Source: Planctomycetota bacterium (GTDB taxonomy: Bacteria > Planctomycetota > MHYJ01 > JACQXL01). Taken from it: a DNA stretch of 64,000 nt. The notes under the pieces are model-generated. The model saw only the letters and a list, made by a program, of their open reading frames with translations, had not been told where the DNA came from and ran no database searches. How positions within the stretch are numbered: position 1 is the stretch's first letter; the number at the start of each line of letters is the position of its first letter. The stretch is from contig JACRIK010000033.1 in the NCBI GenBank assembly GCA_016235865.1, positions 47,083 through 111,082 on the forward strand, in the 5' to 3' direction. The translations under genes were made by a program, and so were the position numbers. Shown here piece by piece: positions 8,006 through 15,571 of the stretch.

Positions 8006-9045
8006 GGCAGTATGATATTTATTCTTCTGACATCGCCGATGATCAGGGTCTGAAAGGAATTAATTCTTGGTTCGCCCGTCCCTGAAGAAATGACGGCTTC
8101 AATTCGGTAAAACCCCTCGGGTAATTCCACGCTGACCTGGCCGTTGGGATCGGTGGTAAACTGCTGGGTTACTGCTAAAGCCGGTTCTTTACTTATATGG
8201 TAAGACGTATCTGTTTTAATGAGCGCGATGCTGGTAATGGTTATGGTGACATCCTTGAGCAGATTATCGTTCGCCACCTTTCCGTCATAAAGGTAGATGT
8301 CCGCCTTGACTTTATGGCTGAAATTTATATTAACCGCCAGTGGCTTGAATGATTCCATCATTTCCTGGACGGTTTTCAAGATGACTTCATTATTAATCTG
8401 TTCGTAATAGTGCGGTTGCTCCAGGGAATAAGCCAGGTCGTCCAGCGGCTTGCTGCCCGATATTTTCTTCTCTGTCAGCATCAGGGCCTTGGCGGTCACG
8501 TCATACCGCCAGATGAGATTCATATTGGCTGATTCATAGAGTTCAATCCGGGCGCGGGCCGCGGAGTCCTGCTGCCATTGCTCGACCGGATAGCCGCCTG
8601 CTTTTTCAGGCGCTAATCTTCCGACCTTGGTTTCGCTGTCGGTCAGTTCATAAAGGTAAACCAGCAGGCAATAATCAGCCGGGCAGGATATCTTCAGCAC
8701 CTCAAAGAATTCAGGCGCATAAAGATCCTCGGTCCGGGCTAGAGTGGCCACAAACGGCACAAAGCCTTTCTGTTCCAGGTCATCTTTAATCTTATTAGCC
8801 ATTATGGCGGTATAGCGTCTGGATTGCTCGTATTTATCCTTATCAGGCGGAGGCAGGAAATAGTCGTAGAAATCCTTTTTCCGGGACGGCTCAGGTGATA
8901 CCACCGGCACGATGCCGATAACGGATTTCTCTTTAATCTGGGCCGGAATCCGGGTCGGCAAAATCCGGGAGACCTGGGGTGCGACGGGCTTCGATGAATT
9001 GCATCCGCATAACAGCAAGACCAGTAATAAAATCAATGCCGGCAT
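8002..9045 (-). CDS. putative lipoprotein of unknown function
   Basis: The 347-residue protein has a short lipoprotein signal peptide with lipobox LLCGC (Cys at about residue 14). The middle (VIGIVPVVSP ... MANKIKDDLEQKGFVPFV ... CLLVYLYEL) resembles envelope lipoproteins that form an alpha/beta CsgG/GNA1162-like domain, but I cannot assign it firmly. The C-terminal 90 residues look like a beta-sandwich (TTDPNGQVSVELPEGFYRIEA), typical of carboxypeptidase-regulatory-like domains. Its stop overlaps the acd start by 4 bases. A promoter whose -10 lies only 8 nt from the ATG suggests a very short or absent leader. Confidence 0.6.
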   Translation of the reverse strand: MPALILLLVLLLCGCNSSKPVAPQVSRILPTRIPAQIKEKSVIGIVPVVSPEPSRKKDFYDYFLPPPDKDKYEQSRRYTAIMANKIKDDLEQKGFVPFVATLARTEDLYAPEFFEVLKISCPADYCLLVYLYELTDSETKVGRLAPEKAGGYPVEQWQQDSAARARIELYESANMNLIWRYDVTAKALMLTEKKISGSKPLDDLAYSLEQPHYYEQINNEVILKTVQEMMESFKPLAVNINFSHKVKADIYLYDGKVANDNLLKDVTITITSIALIKTDTSYHISKEPALAVTQQFTTDPNGQVSVELPEGFYRIEAVISSGTGEPRINSFQTLIIGDVRRINIILP

Positions 9046-9052
9046 AAAGATG

Positions 9053-9080
9053 ATAATACTATAATTTATAACCGGGTCAA
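9053..9080 (-). promoter_or_regulatory. sigma70-type promoter for the lipoprotein-acd operon
   Basis: On the minus strand TTGACC (9075-9080), a 16-nt spacer and TATTAT (9053-9058). The ATG at 9045 is 8 nt downstream of the -10, so the transcript would be nearly leaderless. Confidence 0.45.
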
Positions 9081-9103
9081 TAAAAATGGTTAGCTACTTT
9101 TCG

Positions 9104-9133
9104 TTGACCTTGATGTGAATAAATTGATATAAT
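9104..9133 (+). promoter_or_regulatory. sigma70-type promoter for the ferredoxin-AOR operon
   Basis: TTGACC (9104-9109), 18-nt spacer, TATAAT (9128-9133). The first gene starts about 40 nt downstream and has a GGAGAGGAG ribosome-binding site. Confidence 0.6.
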
Positions 9134-9172
9134 TATTTTCTATATATATATTGCAGGAGAGGAGTTTGAGCC

Positions 9173-9556
9173 ATGTATTTAGACGCCGATTCCAGTAAGT
9201 GCACGGGTTGCCGGGTCTGCCTGACCGTCTGTTCGTTATATCATTTCAAGGAGGTAAATCCCAAGAAGGCCGCGCTGGCGGTCGATGCCAAATTTCCCAA
9301 GCCGGGCCATTACGAAGTGCGGGTCTGCAACCAGTGCGGCACCTGCGCCAGCGTCTGCCCGGTCGAGGCCATCTCCGAGAAATCCGGCATCTATATCATT
9401 GATGCCGATAAATGCACCGGCTGCGGCGAATGCGTCAAGGCCTGCCCGACCCAGGTGATGTTCCTGCACGAGGACAGCCCGGTGCCCATAAAGTGCGACC
9501 TGTGCAAGGAATGCATCCCGCTCTGCGGAACCAAGGTGTTATTCCTGAAAGACTAA
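9173..9556 (+). CDS. polyferredoxin-type iron-sulfur protein, electron partner of aldehyde oxidoreductase
   Basis: The 127-residue protein carries four cysteine clusters: CTGCRVCLTVC, CNQCGTCASVCP, CTGCGECVKACP and CDLCKECIPLC. This is the arrangement of HycB/DmsB-type electron-transfer subunits, able to hold up to four [4Fe-4S] clusters. No signal peptide, so it is cytoplasmic. It lies 87 nt before the aldehyde:ferredoxin oxidoreductase gene under the same apparent promoter, so it probably takes the electrons from aldehyde oxidation. The last cluster lacks the usual Pro after the fourth Cys. The electron sink is not encoded nearby. Confidence 0.85.
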   Translation: MYLDADSSKCTGCRVCLTVCSLYHFKEVNPKKAALAVDAKFPKPGHYEVRVCNQCGTCASVCPVEAISEKSGIYIIDADKCTGCGECVKACPTQVMFLHEDSPVPIKCDLCKECIPLCGTKVLFLKD

Positions 9557-9561
9557 CGTTG

Positions 9562-9628
9562 GTGCGTCGTGAGTCCTGTGTTGTGCGTTTTAACACCTGA
9601 CGCAGAGCGCAAGGCGCAGGACGCATTA
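9562..9628. repeat. palindromic repeat between ferredoxin and AOR genes
   Basis: TGCGTCGTGAGTCCTGTG pairs imperfectly with CGCAAGGCGCAGGACGCA. It lies within the presumed operon and just upstream of the AOR ribosome-binding site. Confidence 0.5.
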
Positions 9629-9643
9629 GATTAGGAGAATCAT

Positions 9644-11482
9644 ATGTTCGCTGAACGCAGTCCCTTCGGGTTCGGTTACGGCGGTAAGATATTAAGAGTC
9701 AATCTTTCTAATGGTAAGATAACCACTGAGCCCCTGCCCGGGAAACTGGTCCGGGATTATTTGGGCGGGCGCGGTTTTGCCGCCCGGATTCTCTACGACG
9801 AATTAAAGCCCGGTATTGACCCGATGGGCCCGGATAATAAAGTTCTTATTGCCTCAGGCCCCTTGGCGGGCTTGTTCCTGCCGGCCGGCGGCAAGATTAC
9901 CTTTGCGGCTAAATCACCGGCTACCAATTCCTACGGTGACAGCAATATGGGCGGCCATTTGGCGGCTGAGGTAAAATACGCCGGCTACGACGTGATTATC
10001 ATTGAAGGCGCGGCTGCTCAGCCCGTTTATCTCTATATCAATAACGACAAGGTGGAAATTCGCGATGCCGCGAAATACTGGGGCCAGGGCGCAATTATAA
10101 CCGAAGACATGCTCAAGAACGACCTGGGTCGGGAGTTTGAAATAGCCACCATCGGCCCGGCTGGCGAGAACAAAATCAAATTCGCCTGCATTTCCCACGA
10201 TTTCGGACGTCAGGCCGGACGGACCGGTATCGGCGCGGTTATGGGCTCGAAAAACCTCAAGGCCGTGGCCGTAAAAGGCACCAAGTCGCTCAAGGTGGCT
10301 GACCCGGATAAACTTTTGGAAATAGGCAAACAGGCCTTTGCCGACTGTTTCAAGCATACCGGCTGGAAACAGTGGGTGGCCCAGGGTACGGCCGGCGTGA
10401 CCGTTTGGTCCAACCAGCAGGGCTCTTTCCCGACCCGCAATTTCCAGAGCGGCAGTTTGAAGGGCTACGAGAATATTTCCGGCGACGAGCTGGTCAAGCA
10501 GACCCTGGTTAATCACAAGGCCTGTTTCGGCTGCCCGTGCGCCTGCGGCAAATACGCCAAGACCGTCAGGAACAACAAGGATTATTATGTCGAAGGCCCG
10601 GAATACGAGACGGCCGCGCTTATCGGCGGCGACTGCGCCATCGGCAACATGGCTGATCTGACCTACGCCAATTATATCTGTGATGAACTGGGCATTGACA
10701 CTATTTCCGGCGGCTCGGTGGTGGCCTTTGCCATGGAGTGCTATGAAAAGGGTATTATTACTAAAAAAGATACCGGAGGGATGGACTGGAAGTTCGGCAG
10801 TATCGAGGCCTTTGACAAGATAATAAATATGATTGCCCGCCGCCAGGGTATCGGAAACCTTCTGGCTGACGGCGTAAAGATTGCTTCCGAGAAATTGGGT
10901 AAAGGCTCCGAGAAATTCGCCATGCAAGTCAAGGGACTGGAGATTTCCGGCTACGAATCACGCAATGCCCCGGCCATGATGCTGGCCTATATGACCTGCG
11001 ACATCGGCGCCCATCACAACCGGGCCTGGGCCATTACCCACGACATCCAGGTCGGCCGCGACATCATCGAAGGCAAAGCCAAGAAGGTGGTGGAGCTTCA
11101 GCACATCAGGCCGATTTTCGATATGGTCGGCTGCTGCCGCCTGCAGTGGGTGGAGCTGGAACTTAAACTGGATTATTATCCGCAGTTGCTCAAGGCCGCC
11201 ACCGGCTTGGACTTTACCTGGGATGAAATGCTCAAGGCATCGGAGCGGGTCTGGAACCTGACCCGGCTGTTCCTGATTAAGGAACACACCCAGACCTTCG
11301 GCCGACAGTTTGATTATCCGCCGGCCCGGTGGTATGAGGAGACCGTGGTCAACGGCCCGACCAAGGGCAGTATCATCAGCAAGGCCAATATAGATATACT
11401 CCTGGATGAATATTATAATGTGCGCGGCTGGGACAAGAACGGCAAGCCCACACCGGAGAAGTTAAAGGAATTAGGGCTCTGA
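9644..11482 (+). CDS. aor: tungsten-type aldehyde:ferredoxin oxidoreductase
   Basis: The length (612 residues) and motifs fit the AOR family throughout. The N-terminal pterin-binding domain begins KILRVNLSNGKI and includes DYLGGRGFAARIL. The Cys cluster CFGCPCAC sits near residue 293, DELGIDTIS follows at about 348, and a further ligand Cys lies in the C-terminal MVGCC region. These bind one [4Fe-4S] cluster and a bis-tungstopterin, oxidising aldehydes to carboxylic acids with reduction of ferredoxin. The adjacent Fe-S protein is the likely redox partner. With the divergently encoded ADP-forming acyl-CoA synthetase it suggests amino-acid or 2-oxoacid fermentation. A BamB-like (benzoyl-CoA reductase) subfamily cannot be excluded by eye. 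GGAG precedes the ATG. Confidence 0.88.
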   Translation: MFAERSPFGFGYGGKILRVNLSNGKITTEPLPGKLVRDYLGGRGFAARILYDELKPGIDPMGPDNKVLIASGPLAGLFLPAGGKITFAAKSPATNSYGDSNMGGHLAAEVKYAGYDVIIIEGAAAQPVYLYINNDKVEIRDAAKYWGQGAIITEDMLKNDLGREFEIATIGPAGENKIKFACISHDFGRQAGRTGIGAVMGSKNLKAVAVKGTKSLKVADPDKLLEIGKQAFADCFKHTGWKQWVAQGTAGVTVWSNQQGSFPTRNFQSGSLKGYENISGDELVKQTLVNHKACFGCPCACGKYAKTVRNNKDYYVEGPEYETAALIGGDCAIGNMADLTYANYICDELGIDTISGGSVVAFAMECYEKGIITKKDTGGMDWKFGSIEAFDKIINMIARRQGIGNLLADGVKIASEKLGKGSEKFAMQVKGLEISGYESRNAPAMMLAYMTCDIGAHHNRAWAITHDIQVGRDIIEGKAKKVVELQHIRPIFDMVGCCRLQWVELELKLDYYPQLLKAATGLDFTWDEMLKASERVWNLTRLFLIKEHTQTFGRQFDYPPARWYEETVVNGPTKGSIISKANIDILLDEYYNVRGWDKNGKPTPEKLKELGL

Positions 11483-11512
11483 TTTACGGATCAATGAAGA
11501 AAGAATTACATT

Positions 11513-13012
11513 ATGAAGCAAACCGAATTAAATCCCCATCCCATCGTTCGTTATCTTCATAAGCCGTCCGCGGATTTTACCAGACAGGACTTGATTAAAT
11601 TCATCGTTGATAACCAGATCCAGATGCTTAACTTCCGCTATGTCGGCGGAGACGGCAAGTTAAAGACCCTGAACTTCGCCCTGACCGGCCGGACGCACCT
11701 GGACCGGATTCTCTCGGCTGGCGAGCGGGTGGACGGCTCGAGCTTGTTTTCTTATATTGACGCCGGCTCGAGCGATCTCTATGTCATCCCGCGCTACCGG
11801 ACCGCCTTTGTCAATCCGTTCTCGGTTATACCGGCCGTGGATATCCTCTGCTCTTATTATACCAGCAAGGGCCAGCCGCTGCCCAGCGCCCCGGAATTCA
11901 TCACGGCTAAGGCTAATCAGGCGCTCAAATCAGCCACCGGACTGGAGATGGAGGCCATGGGCGAACTGGAATATTACATCCTCTATAACAAAGACCCGCT
12001 TTATCCCAACGACGCCCAACGCGGGTATCATGCCTCAACGCCCTTTGCCAAGTGGGAGCATCTTCGCCTCGAGGCGGCGCACGCCTTGTCTTCAATGGGC
12101 TGCCAGATTAAATACAGCCACGCCGAGGTCGGCCATATACCTGATACCGACCTGGAAATGGAACAGCACGAGATAGAATTCCTGCCGGTTAATATAGAAT
12201 CCGCGGCAGACCAGATTGCCCTGGCCAAGTGGGCGCTCAGGACCTTGGCTTACAAATACGGAGTGACCGTGACCTTTGCGCCCAAATTATTGGTCGGCCA
12301 CGCCGGCAGCGGGATGCACATCCACAGCCGTCTGATAAAGAACGGCCGGAATATGATGGTGGCCAACGGCGAACTGAGCGACATTGCGCTCAAGGTCATT
12401 GCCGGCTATCTTAAGATGGCATCATCCCTGACCGCATTCGGCAATACCGTGCCGGTTTCGTATCTCCGACTGGTACCCAAACACGAAGCGCCGACCAATA
12501 TCTGCTGGGGCGACCGCAACCGCTCGGTCCTGGTGCGTGAGCCGCTGGGCTGGCGCAATAAGCGCGATATGGCCCGCAATGCAAATCCCAAAGAGAGGCA
12601 GAAATCATTGGGCAAAGGTGACAGCCAGACCGTGGAATTTCGCTGTCCGGACGGCTCGGCCAACGTGCATCTGCTGATGGCCGGACTGGCCTCAGCCGCC
12701 CGGCACGGACTGGAGATGCCCGGCGCGCTCAACCTGGCCCGGAAACTCTATGTCGATGTCAATATCTTCCACGATGAATATAAAAAGGTCCAGAAGACCC
12801 TGCCCCAGTTGCCACTGTCCTGCTGGCAGTCGGCTGACTGCCTGGTGCGCGACCGGGCGGTCTATGAAAAGGATGCGGTGTTTTCTCCCAAGGTGATTGA
12901 CGGCATTGCCCGGAATTTAAAGAACTATAACGACCAGGATTTGAGCCGGAGGTTATACGGAAAACCGGCCAAGATAAAGGATTTGATTAACCAGTATCTG
13001 CATTGCAGTTAG
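11513..13012 (+). CDS. glnA: glutamine synthetase family protein
   Basis: The 499-residue protein shows the GS motifs in order. First is a beta-grasp N-domain with DGSSLFSYID. Then come ELEYY (metal-binding Glu), HAEVGHIPDTDLEMEQHEIEF, GSGMHIHSRL (normally GSGMHxHxS) and RLVPKHEAPTNICWGDRNRS. Last is FRCPDGSANVHLLMAG, corresponding to RxPDxSANPYL. It should condense glutamate with ammonia using ATP, but the AEVGHIPD variation and the basic insert before FRCPD leave room for a GS-like gamma-glutamyl ligase. It starts 30 nt after the AOR stop and may be co-transcribed. The following gene is gatE, so glutamine supply and its tRNA charging are encoded side by side. Confidence 0.8.
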   Translation: MKQTELNPHPIVRYLHKPSADFTRQDLIKFIVDNQIQMLNFRYVGGDGKLKTLNFALTGRTHLDRILSAGERVDGSSLFSYIDAGSSDLYVIPRYRTAFVNPFSVIPAVDILCSYYTSKGQPLPSAPEFITAKANQALKSATGLEMEAMGELEYYILYNKDPLYPNDAQRGYHASTPFAKWEHLRLEAAHALSSMGCQIKYSHAEVGHIPDTDLEMEQHEIEFLPVNIESAADQIALAKWALRTLAYKYGVTVTFAPKLLVGHAGSGMHIHSRLIKNGRNMMVANGELSDIALKVIAGYLKMASSLTAFGNTVPVSYLRLVPKHEAPTNICWGDRNRSVLVREPLGWRNKRDMARNANPKERQKSLGKGDSQTVEFRCPDGSANVHLLMAGLASAARHGLEMPGALNLARKLYVDVNIFHDEYKKVQKTLPQLPLSCWQSADCLVRDRAVYEKDAVFSPKVIDGIARNLKNYNDQDLSRRLYGKPAKIKDLINQYLHCS

Positions 13013-13082
13013 GGGGATTAACCACAAAGACACAAAGGACACAAAGAATAAACGATTCTGTGTTTTCTGTGCCTCAGTGGTT

Positions 13083-13124
13083 AATAATATATTTAATCGG
13101 TGTAATCTGTAGAATCTGTGGTTT
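13083..13124. repeat. dispersed repeat, AATAATATATTTAATCxGTGTAATCTG family
   Basis: Near-identical copies lie at 18034-18067 and 20682-20710, each just upstream of a plus-strand gene (gatE, pepF, PPC gene). The repeat ends directly at the gatE ATG. Shorter relatives ending AATCTGTGG are at 28738-28768, 29272-29301, 33189-33214 and 33791-33850. Confidence 0.7.
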
Positions 13125-15122
13125 ATGAATAAAATTGATTACAACAATCTGGCGTTTTACAGCGCGCTGGGTTTTAAGTCCGGTATAGAAATCCACCAGC
13201 AAATATTCACCCAAGAGAAACTCTTCTGCCATTGCCCGGCCGGCAGATATTCCAAGGTGCACGACGCCGAGGTGCTGCGCCATATGAGGCCGACCCTGTC
13301 CGAGCTGGGCGAATACGACGGCTGCGCCCTGATGGAATTCAAGACCAAGAAAGACGTGGTTTACCAATTGAACCGGGAAACCGTCTGCACCTATGAAATG
13401 GACGACACCCCGCCCTTTACCGTCAATCAGGAAGGACTGGATATCGCCATTGAGATTGCCTTGCTGCTAAATTGCAGTATCGTGGATGAGATGCACATCT
13501 CGCGCAAGCAGTACTTAGACGGCAGTATCCCGACCGGGTTCCAGCGCACGGCCGTAGTCGGCATCAACGGCTGGATTCCGTTCAAGGACCGGAAGATCGG
13601 TATCAGCCATATCTGTTACGAAGAAGATGCCTGCCGCCAGGTTAGTAATGTTGGGCATCGGGTAACATTCCGAACCGACCGGCTGGGCATGCCGTTGATT
13701 GAGGTAATCACTAGAGCGGATATGCGAACGCCGGAAGAGGCGCGCCAGGTGGTCAACGAAATCGGGCGCTTGGTCCGGGCCACCAAAAAGGTGCGCCGGG
13801 GCCTGGGTTCGGTTCGTCAGGACGTCAATTCCAGCATCACCGGCGGCTCGCGCGTGGAAATCAAAGGCGTGGCTCAGACCTGTATGATGCCGGCTTTGCT
13901 CCACAACGAAGCCCTGCGCCAGGAGAATCTGCTCAAGATAAAGAACATATTGACCAAACGTAATATTGGCGAGAAGAATCTTAATGTGGTTAAGCATGAC
14001 CTGACCGCGGAATTGTCAGGGACGAAATCAAGGACTCTGCTTGATGCCATATATCGCAAGAAGGTTATCGGCGGAATCAAACTGGTTGGCCTAGCCGGCA
14101 TATTCAATCATCCCTGCCAACCGACTACCACGCTGGCTGACGAGGTCAGCGACCGGGTGCGCATCATTGCCTGCCTGGATGAACTGCCCAACCTGTTCCA
14201 TACCGATAAATACCCGTCTTATGACGGTGCGTTGGCTGACCTGGAAATAATTAAGAAGGCGCTGGCTGTGGGCAGGGATGATGTGGCTGTGGTTACCTGG
14301 GGTAGTCCGGCAGATGTCAAGACTGCGCTGGAAGAGGTGCGTCTGCGTATCGTGGACGCCATTAATGGCGTGCCTAACGAAACCAGAAGGGCACTGAAGA
14401 AGGGGATTACTGATTTTGAACGGATTCTGCCCGGCGCCAACCGGATGTATCCGGATACTGACTCTCCGCCCACCAAGATTACCCATGAGCGAGTCAACAA
14501 GATAAAGGAATATCTGCCTGAAGCGCCCTGGGCCAGGGAACAGCTCTACGCTAAGATGGGCATGGCTTATACCGTGGCGCGTGATTTAGCTATCTCTGAC
14601 AAGGCATCTCTAGCTGAAACGATTATCAAGGATTACAAAGTAAATCCGACATTAGTCGGCGCAGTCCTGACCCAGCAACTGACTGCGCTAAAACATAAGG
14701 GTATGAGAGCGGATAAAATATTAGATGAATCATTCAAAGAACTCTTTGAACTCTATTCTAAAGGCCTGTTCCACAAAGAGGCCATTCCGCTGATTCTGAC
14801 CCAGTTGGCTGGTAATATTCCTGATGATTCCGCGCCTGTCATTGCGACCCCGCCGGGGCGGGGGAAGCAATCTCATTTGGTTAAGGATATTATATCAAGG
14901 ATGGATTTAGGCATCCTTTCGGACAAGCAACTTGACAAAGTAATCAGTGATATGCTCAAATCCGGGGAATTCAAGACATTTCACAAGAATGGGGCAGACA
15001 CGCGGGGCAAGCAGATTGCCTATTACAGCGGCGTAATTATGAAGACCTGCCGTGGCCGGATTAGTGGCCAGGCGCTCCAAAAAGCGCTGGCCAAGCGGGT
15101 GAACCATGCCGAACAGTTTTAA
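13125..15122 (+). CDS. gatE: Glu-tRNA(Gln) amidotransferase subunit E (archaeal-type GatE)
   Basis: This 665-residue protein matches GatE in length and order. It has the GatB-like kinase core (LGFKSGIEIHQQI, CYEEDACRQV and the LPLIEV-like GMPLIEVITRADMRTP). A GAD-type insert follows at about residues 280-400. After it come the cradle region (YPDTDSPP) and a C-terminal YqeY-like tail from about 510. GatDE converts Glu-tRNA(Gln) to Gln-tRNA(Gln) and is known mainly from archaea; GatB, the bacterial counterpart, lacks the GAD insert. The partner gatD is convergent, 450 nt downstream. No Shine-Dalgarno sequence precedes the ATG, which abuts a dispersed repeat. Residues 571-583 are encoded by another dispersed repeat. 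Confidence 0.92.
   Translation: MNKIDYNNLAFYSALGFKSGIEIHQQIFTQEKLFCHCPAGRYSKVHDAEVLRHMRPTLSELGEYDGCALMEFKTKKDVVYQLNRETVCTYEMDDTPPFTVNQEGLDIAIEIALLLNCSIVDEMHISRKQYLDGSIPTGFQRTAVVGINGWIPFKDRKIGISHICYEEDACRQVSNVGHRVTFRTDRLGMPLIEVITRADMRTPEEARQVVNEIGRLVRATKKVRRGLGSVRQDVNSSITGGSRVEIKGVAQTCMMPALLHNEALRQENLLKIKNILTKRNIGEKNLNVVKHDLTAELSGTKSRTLLDAIYRKKVIGGIKLVGLAGIFNHPCQPTTTLADEVSDRVRIIACLDELPNLFHTDKYPSYDGALADLEIIKKALAVGRDDVAVVTWGSPADVKTALEEVRLRIVDAINGVPNETRRALKKGITDFERILPGANRMYPDTDSPPTKITHERVNKIKEYLPEAPWAREQLYAKMGMAYTVARDLAISDKASLAETIIKDYKVNPTLVGAVLTQQLTALKHKGMRADKILDESFKELFELYSKGLFHKEAIPLILTQLAGNIPDDSAPVIATPPGRGKQSHLVKDIISRMDLGILSDKQLDKVISDMLKSGEFKTFHKNGADTRGKQIAYYSGVIMKTCRGRISGQALQKALAKRVNHAEQF
14837..14874. 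repeat. palindromic repeat in frame inside gatE
   Basis: TGTCATTGCGA ... CCCCGCCGGGGCGGGG ... GAAGCAATCTC shares both ends with the intergenic element at 40947-41041. It encodes about 13 residues (VIATPPGRGKQSH) in the C-terminal YqeY-like domain. Confidence 0.75.
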
Positions 15123-15200
15123 AGGTGTTTTTGTGGCACACCGTATTCTTTTATAAACCGATACGGTTTCTGTTAATAACATTTGGCACCTCTTGTATAC

Positions 15201-15416
15201 TTAGTGTTTTAGTAAGTTTACAAGAAACGGCGCTTGTTCGTATTTCGGATGCCGTTCGTTCGGTAAACAAATGCCGTTTCTTTGCCCATCAGATGCCATC
15301 CCTTATCAGCTTACTAAAACATTAAGTTTACAAGAAATGGCGTCTGTTTTGATTAGTAATGCCATTCGGTTATCAATCAGACGCCACTTCTTTATCAATC
15401 AGATGCCACTCCTAAG
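15201..15416. repeat. diverged tandem duplication with nested inverted repeats
   Basis: Two units of about 90 nt (15214-15304 and 15324-15416) align along their length, starting AAGTTTACAAGAAAyGGCG and ending ATCAGATGCCAyyCC. A 16-nt inverted repeat (TTAGTGTTTTAGTAAG at 15201; CTTACTAAAACATTAA at 15310, one mismatch) brackets the first unit. Within each unit the GGCG/GCCGTTTC parts are themselves inverted. It fills the gap between convergent gatE and gatD. Confidence 0.7.
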
Positions 15417-15451
15417 GAGCAGGGTGGGAATGTAACTCTGCCAGGGGGGTG

Positions 15452-15478
15452 GGGGGACTCCCCCCTGCCTGCGTAAGA
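15452..15478. repeat. G/C-run hairpin between gatE and gatD
   Basis: CAGGGGGG TGGGGGGACT CCCCCCTG can form a very stable hairpin. There is no clear T-run, so termination is uncertain. The rest of 15123-15571 shows no gene. Confidence 0.5.
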
Positions 15479-15571
15479 GTTTGATTTATAAGGAGTTAAA
15501 GAAGGAATAATGGCAAAAAATGGTGGTTTTTAAGGCAAAAATAAGGATTTTTGTATGTGTAAATACCTGTT

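Noticed and set aside
9914..10927. 337-codon minus-strand frame antisense to the AOR gene
   Set aside because: Lies wholly within the AOR gene and has no domain signature.
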